From Casuarina equisetifolia (Eukaryota; Streptophyta; Magnoliopsida; Fagales; Casuarinaceae): a stretch of 64,000 bases of DNA. Where the stretch lies: NCBI GenBank assembly GCA_028551475.1, contig CM052355.1, forward strand, positions 20,797,580 to 20,861,579. The letters are read 5' to 3'. A program made the translations under genes and the position numbers. The notes below the pieces were generated by a model. The model was not told the origin of the DNA, did no database searches, and saw nothing but the letters and a program-made list of their open reading frames with translations. Below, piece by piece: positions 59,832 to 64,000 of the stretch (its first letter is position 1; every line of letters begins with the position of its first letter).

Positions 59832-61981
59832 ATGGGCTAAAGACCAAGATATCATCAAAGAACACCCAAACACATCTATAAAGTAAGTTTCAGAACACAA
59901 AATTCATTAAAGATTGAAAAGAAGCTAGGGCATTTGACAAATTGAAGGGCATCACAAGCCATTCATAATGGCCTTTCTTATGTATGTTTGGTGTTAGCCT
60001 AAGCAAAGGTCAAGTTTAAAGAAGATGGTGTCACCATGTAGTTCATTAAGGAGCTTGTTCACATTCGGAATGGGGGAGTAATTCTTGATTCTTTGTAAAT
60101 TTAGTGCATAGTAGTCAACATGCAAGTGCCAAGACTTGTCTCTTTTTCTTACCAAGATGACCGGGGCCAAGAATGAACTACTACTTCTTTGGATGATGCC
60201 TAATTCAAGAAGTTCTCTAATAATTCTCCTTATTTTAGTTTTTTAGAAAAGAAAAAGGTACTTGTAAGGCTTTACCACAAGTTAACTTTCATTTTTGAGG
60301 ATAATGTGGTGGTTTTCCTTAATGGGAGGTAGACCCTTGGGTGTTGCAAAAAGGTTGTGGAACTTGGTTAGTGAGGTGCTAAGAGGATCTTTTTGGAAAG
60401 TATGAGTTAGGGAGCAGGAAGCCTTGGCAATCTATAATCCTCTGTGAATGGACATGATTTGCAGCACCACCCTTTGTTTTTGCTTAGGTACCTTGGACAT
60501 CTCTGTTCTACCCATTAGCTTATTTTGGGGGCCGAGGTACACCAATCAAGACTACCTTCTAGCCTTTAAAGGCAAATTTCATGGTGAGACAATGAAGGTC
60601 CTAGAGAATGGGCCCTAAGGTATAGAGCCACTGGACTCTTATAACAACATCAGCTTTAGAGAGGTCTAAAAGGATGACATCAACATGGAATGGTATCTCC
60701 ATTGGAAGCTAACTTCAAGGTTGTTACAAGTACCCAAACTGAGGATGGTATCTCCATTGCGACCTTAACTTGGAAGGCTTTGAGTTCCTTATGTTTTATC
60801 CCTAAGTGTTGAGTAAACTTCATGGTCTAAGGACTAAGAGTTCCATAAAAGGCATTGAGGGACACAATTAGAGGACCACTAGCAGTTGCCTCTACTTCAG
60901 TTTTAAGATCCCAAGTAATTTGCAAACCCTTCTTCTTTTTCCTTTAGTGCAAGAGCTTCCTAAAAAAAATAAAAAAAATAGAAGCTTTCTATAATAGTGA
61001 CTGAGATGAAACCATTCATTGCAATTGAAGCAAAGCCCCTTGGTATGTCATTCAACCATTTTTACAGTTAATAACTTCTTGATAGGTAGCGAGGAGCTAA
61101 AGGGTGGAACTCTACTGATAACCATTATTGCTTGCCATTTATGAGTTTTAGAGGTAGAAGAATATTTCAAGTAGGAAGATGGGCCACATTGGCCAATGAG
61201 CTTAGTTTTTGAGAGTTTGGCCATTCCCAAAGCCCCATAAAGGGACCTAGGTTCGGAGATGAGGACATTAGCTTTCAATTCTAGTTTGAGACCACTAATA
61301 AAGTAGCTAAGTTGGTGCCTATGAGTTATCCATTCTATTCGAAGTTAGAGTCATAAAAACTCTTTGTAATAGGCATTAATTGTACCCTATTGCTAGAGTT
61401 TGGTAAGGTCCTTAAAATAGTTTGTAAACTCATTTGGGTTATTCCTCTCCATCCCCTTATCATCATTTCTCCAATGACTTCTTCCAAGCCGTGTTGCTCC
61501 TTGAACAGTTGAAACCACACTTGAGCTTCACCTTGCAAATTCCAAGACAAGATTTATACCTTTTTGACATATGTGGTCTTGTTGCATGTAACGAAGTGTT
61601 TAACTCGACTAATCCATTCATTAGGGCCACCTTTTCCATTGTAAGTGGGGAACTCCATCTTCATCTTGGTGTTGATGGATTTGTCAATTGTTGAGCCTTC
61701 AGAAGGAGGGGGATTATGGTTGTATGTGCTGCCCAAAGTGTCCCTTAGGTCATCTTCCTAGTCCTTTAAGCTAGTTAACCCTAACGAAGAACTAGGTCCA
61801 TTTAGTTGATGCTTTTACAGCTTCTTGAGTTTTACTTCAAACACGACAAACATTTGCTTCATTGTTTATTGTATGGATTGCTGCATGGAGTGGTTGAGCT
61901 CTTAAAAGCATTTGTCCAAGTCACTACTAGCCATGTTGCCTTCGAAGTCAACCATCAAGATCACTAGTTATGATACCAATT
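59832..61981 (-). pseudogene. Gypsy gag and 5' pol remnant
   Basis: Minus-strand gag is visible at 61736-61554 (FPTYNGKGGPNEWISRVKHF) and 61550-61335 (NLQGEAQVWFQLFKEQ). The stretch from about 61280 to 59832 is the gag-to-RT part, with many stops. The plus-strand frames here are antisense. Confidence 0.7.
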
Positions 61982-62365
61982 TGTTACAATCCTATAACAA
62001 GGACTTAGTAATGGGACGGTTAAGAGGTGGGTGGAATGAATCAATAAATCATTTATTCTTCAATCCCCCTATGGTGATTGAAGGAAAGAGACAAGCTTTT
62101 TCGAGGAAGCACCCTCCCTAATACTTAGATTCCAATTTGCCTTTTTACAATCAAATTCCTTCTTAAGTACAACACAAAAGTTACTTATCTAGAGGAGTAC
62201 TAATGCTACACTAAACCCATTTTGAGCATGTCAATGTGGTTTTTTTTACTCTTAACCAACATTAATGTAAAATAGCTTTTAAGATGATTGCTATTGCTAG
62301 CATGCATGATTGAGCACCTGATAGCTTGTTGTAGGCTTAGTCTTAATGAGGATGAGACTAGTTAA
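61982..62365 (-). repeat. Right (5') LTR of the gypsy element, truncated by the next insertion
   Basis: It starts TGTTACAATCC and is colinear with the left LTR as far as GATGAGACTAG, then after TTAA the likeness stops at 62366 where another element begins. The five bases before it, GTTAA (62361-62365), are the candidate target site of that insertion. Confidence 0.78.
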
Positions 62366-64000
62366 TGTGGGGAAGCCCAAAGACCAAGGTAACGAGAAAG
62401 CCCAAGTTTTGTTGATTCATGTGATAAAAAATTGGGGCTACAATGTAATTCGTTGGATCCAAGCTCATACAAAAGAAGTCTAACTAATATGGAATTTCAG
62501 GATTCGTACTATCTGAAATTTCCATTCTTGTCAGGATTCGTACTATCTGGAGTATCTATTCCTATTAGGATTCGTACTATCTAAAGTTTCCATTCCTATC
62601 AGGATTTGTCCTATTTGGAGTTTCCATTCTTGTCAGGATTCATATTATCTAGAGTTTCTATTCCTGTTAGAATTCTTACTATTTTAAAGTTCCTAATTTG
62701 TTGCGATCCTATACCTAATTTTTTTAGGATCTTAATTTGGTTAGTTTTTATTTTTCTTAAACCTACCAGACTTAGGTTTTGAGTATTCCTAATTATTCTA
62801 ACATTAGGTTTAGTCATCTATTTAAAGACATTGTTATTTCAGTTGTAAGTAGAACTTTTGAGATTGAAGAAGTCATTGAATTTTGTTTTCTTTAAGCTTT
62901 GCCTTTAAATTTTATGCTTTTACTTTCTAGCCTTTTATACTCCAGCTATTTTAATTCCTGCACTTTAATTACTATATTTATATTTCAGTACTTTATTTTC
63001 TAGTCTTTACCTTTTCAGCCCTTTATATTTCTGAATTTTCCTGTTATTATTTTGTTCCAATCTCTCTAGAATCCAAAGCTCACTCAATTGCCCATCACAA
63101 AATGCATCAAGTGGTATTAGAGCCAGGTTTTGGTGAATGAGCTATTCTAACAGATTTGTTCATCTCATCAATCTGTTGTTTGATAGCATCACCATGTCTC
63201 AAGAAGGAAAGGGTTCTTCTCGTTCATTTTCACCCACTCCACCATGGCTAGTTACCTATATAGTGTAGAAGAGTGAAATCGAGAAGATGAGGGTTGATTT
63301 CCAAGAGTTTAAACTCTTAATTCAATAGTGCTTACTACCTTAAACAACTCAGGCACCTCATTATATTCCACCACCATCATAAACAACGCACCTGCCTTTC
63401 CAAACAACCTTACCACCACCCCAAGTATCTATACCATAGATACAACTGTCCATTCCTTAACCAGTACTCACCCAACCATCAACCCAAACCTTTTTACCGA
63501 GAAGACCAAGACCACATGCCCGTCATTACTAACTTTCCTAAATTTGATGGTAGTTTAAACCCAAATGATTTTCTTAATTGGGTTTGCGCTATGGAGAGAA
63601 TCTTTGAATATAAGAACTATAGCAAGGAGAAAAAATACAAGGTAGCTATTCTCAAACTTAAGGATTATGCTTCTCTGTGATGGGACAATACAAGAAAGCT
63701 CAAGGAAAGAGATAGGTGAAGTAAAGTCAGAACCTAGGAGAAGCTCAAGAGGCTCTTGACTAGGTGATTTATTCCCAGAGAATACAAAGAAGAACTTTAT
63801 CACAAGCTGCACACTTTCAAGCAAGAGAAAATAAGTGTTGGAGAATACATAAGAGAATTTAAGAAGTTGATGATTCGATGTGATGTTCTTGAACCAATAG
63901 AGCAGTCCATTGCCCGATTTCTTGGAGGCTTAAATCTAGATATTGTCCAGATGGTCGATTTGCAACCTTATTGCTCTCTTAATGATGTGTACAAGCTGGT
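62366..64000 (+). mobile_element. 5' end of a plus-strand gypsy retrotransposon, runs off the window
   Basis: The LTR is about 62366-63106 (TGTGGGG... to ...ATGCA), followed by a primer site TGGTATTAGAGCC at 63112. A broken gag reading frame with VITNFPKFDGS and NPNDFLNWVCAMERIF follows at about 63508-64000, with a stop at 63678-63680. The LTR contains a 34-bp tandem array (62499-62702). The rest of the element lies beyond the window. Confidence 0.8.
62499..62702 (+). repeat. 34-bp tandem repeat, about 6 copies, in an LTR
   Basis: Units begin AGGATTCGTACTATCT and end in a TTTCCATTCCTGT-like tail, with increasing divergence to the right. The array lies between the LTR start and the TATA-like CTATTTAAAG at about 62818, where U3 enhancer repeats are usual. 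Confidence 0.8.

Larger units (their letters stand above)
53431..62365 (-). mobile_element. Nested Ty3/gypsy retrotransposon, minus strand
   Basis: The left LTR is 53431-53906 (TGTTATGATC...GATCATAACA) and the right, 61982-62365, is truncated on its outer side. The two share long colinear stretches, for example GGACTTAGTAATGGGACGGTT and GCTTAGTCTTAATGAGGATG. A primer site (TGGTATCAT on the minus strand) lies just inside the right LTR (about 61970-61980), so the right LTR is the 5' one. Minus-strand order is gag (61736-61335), RT, RNase H and integrase (54912-54424), with frames broken many times. Two solo LTRs interrupt the RT region. Element-internal stretches are 53907-56489, 58301-58435 and 59827-61981. 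Confidence 0.85.

Noticed and set aside
62499..62702. A tandem array with even spacing as a CRISPR
   Set aside because: The units are head-to-tail without spacers and lie in a retrotransposon LTR in a plant genome.

Overview
This is a stretch of plant nuclear genome, very probably from a dicot and possibly a woody one; the species is not identifiable from the sequence alone. The evidence is spliced genes with GT-AG introns, a receptor kinase of the EMS1 type, a class B heat-shock factor, a COR27/28-like cold-regulated protein, AT-rich intergenic DNA, and abundant Ty1/copia and Ty3/gypsy retrotransposons. There are no operons, no CRISPR array and no rRNA genes.

Left flank (1-12.3 kb) is a retrotransposon graveyard. 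It holds the 3' two-thirds of a SIRE-like copia element (+) with a complete 3' LTR (4342-6060), a LINE reverse-transcriptase remnant, a 5'-truncated processed pseudogene of ribosomal protein P0, and a decayed copia element (-) whose gag region has been replaced by a 26-bp tandem array. From 12.3 to 20.4 kb there is AT-rich DNA with small repeats and no gene I can support.

The gene-bearing core runs from 20.4 to 51.5 kb. An intact, intronless EMS1-like LRR receptor kinase (20476-24363, +) converges on a two-exon HSFB2-type heat-shock factor (27046-26056, -), which has a perfect three-unit heat-shock element 73 bp upstream of its ATG. A TMEM161-family membrane protein gene (-) follows, with one apparent base missing. 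Then come a copia fragment (+), a three-exon COR27/28-like gene (-) with evening-element, ABRE/G-box and DRE motifs in its upstream region, a one-exon SIS-domain protein (-), a three-exon protein phosphatase-1 inhibitor-2 gene (-), and a six-exon ARFRP1/ARL-type small GTPase gene (+). I reconstructed exon boundaries by hand; phases agree throughout and each joined reading frame is open. The order TMEM161 - SIS - inhibitor-2 - ARFRP1 recalls an Arabidopsis chromosome-5 block (At5g52180-At5g52210, from memory), so it looks like conserved microsynteny with a COR27/28-like gene and transposons inserted.

Right flank (53.4-64 kb) is a nested transposon stack. A gypsy element in minus orientation (LTRs 53431-53906 and 61982-62365) carries two solo LTRs related to the SIRE-like LTR at the left end of the window, each with a perfect 5-bp target-site duplication (CTATG; CCAAG). 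A further plus-strand gypsy element, starting at 62366, is inserted into the right LTR of the first gypsy.

I found no clearly new biological system. The most useful observations are the conserved gene block, the stress-responsive cis-element sets in front of the two stress genes, the one-base break in the TMEM161 gene, and the datable nesting of the transposons.
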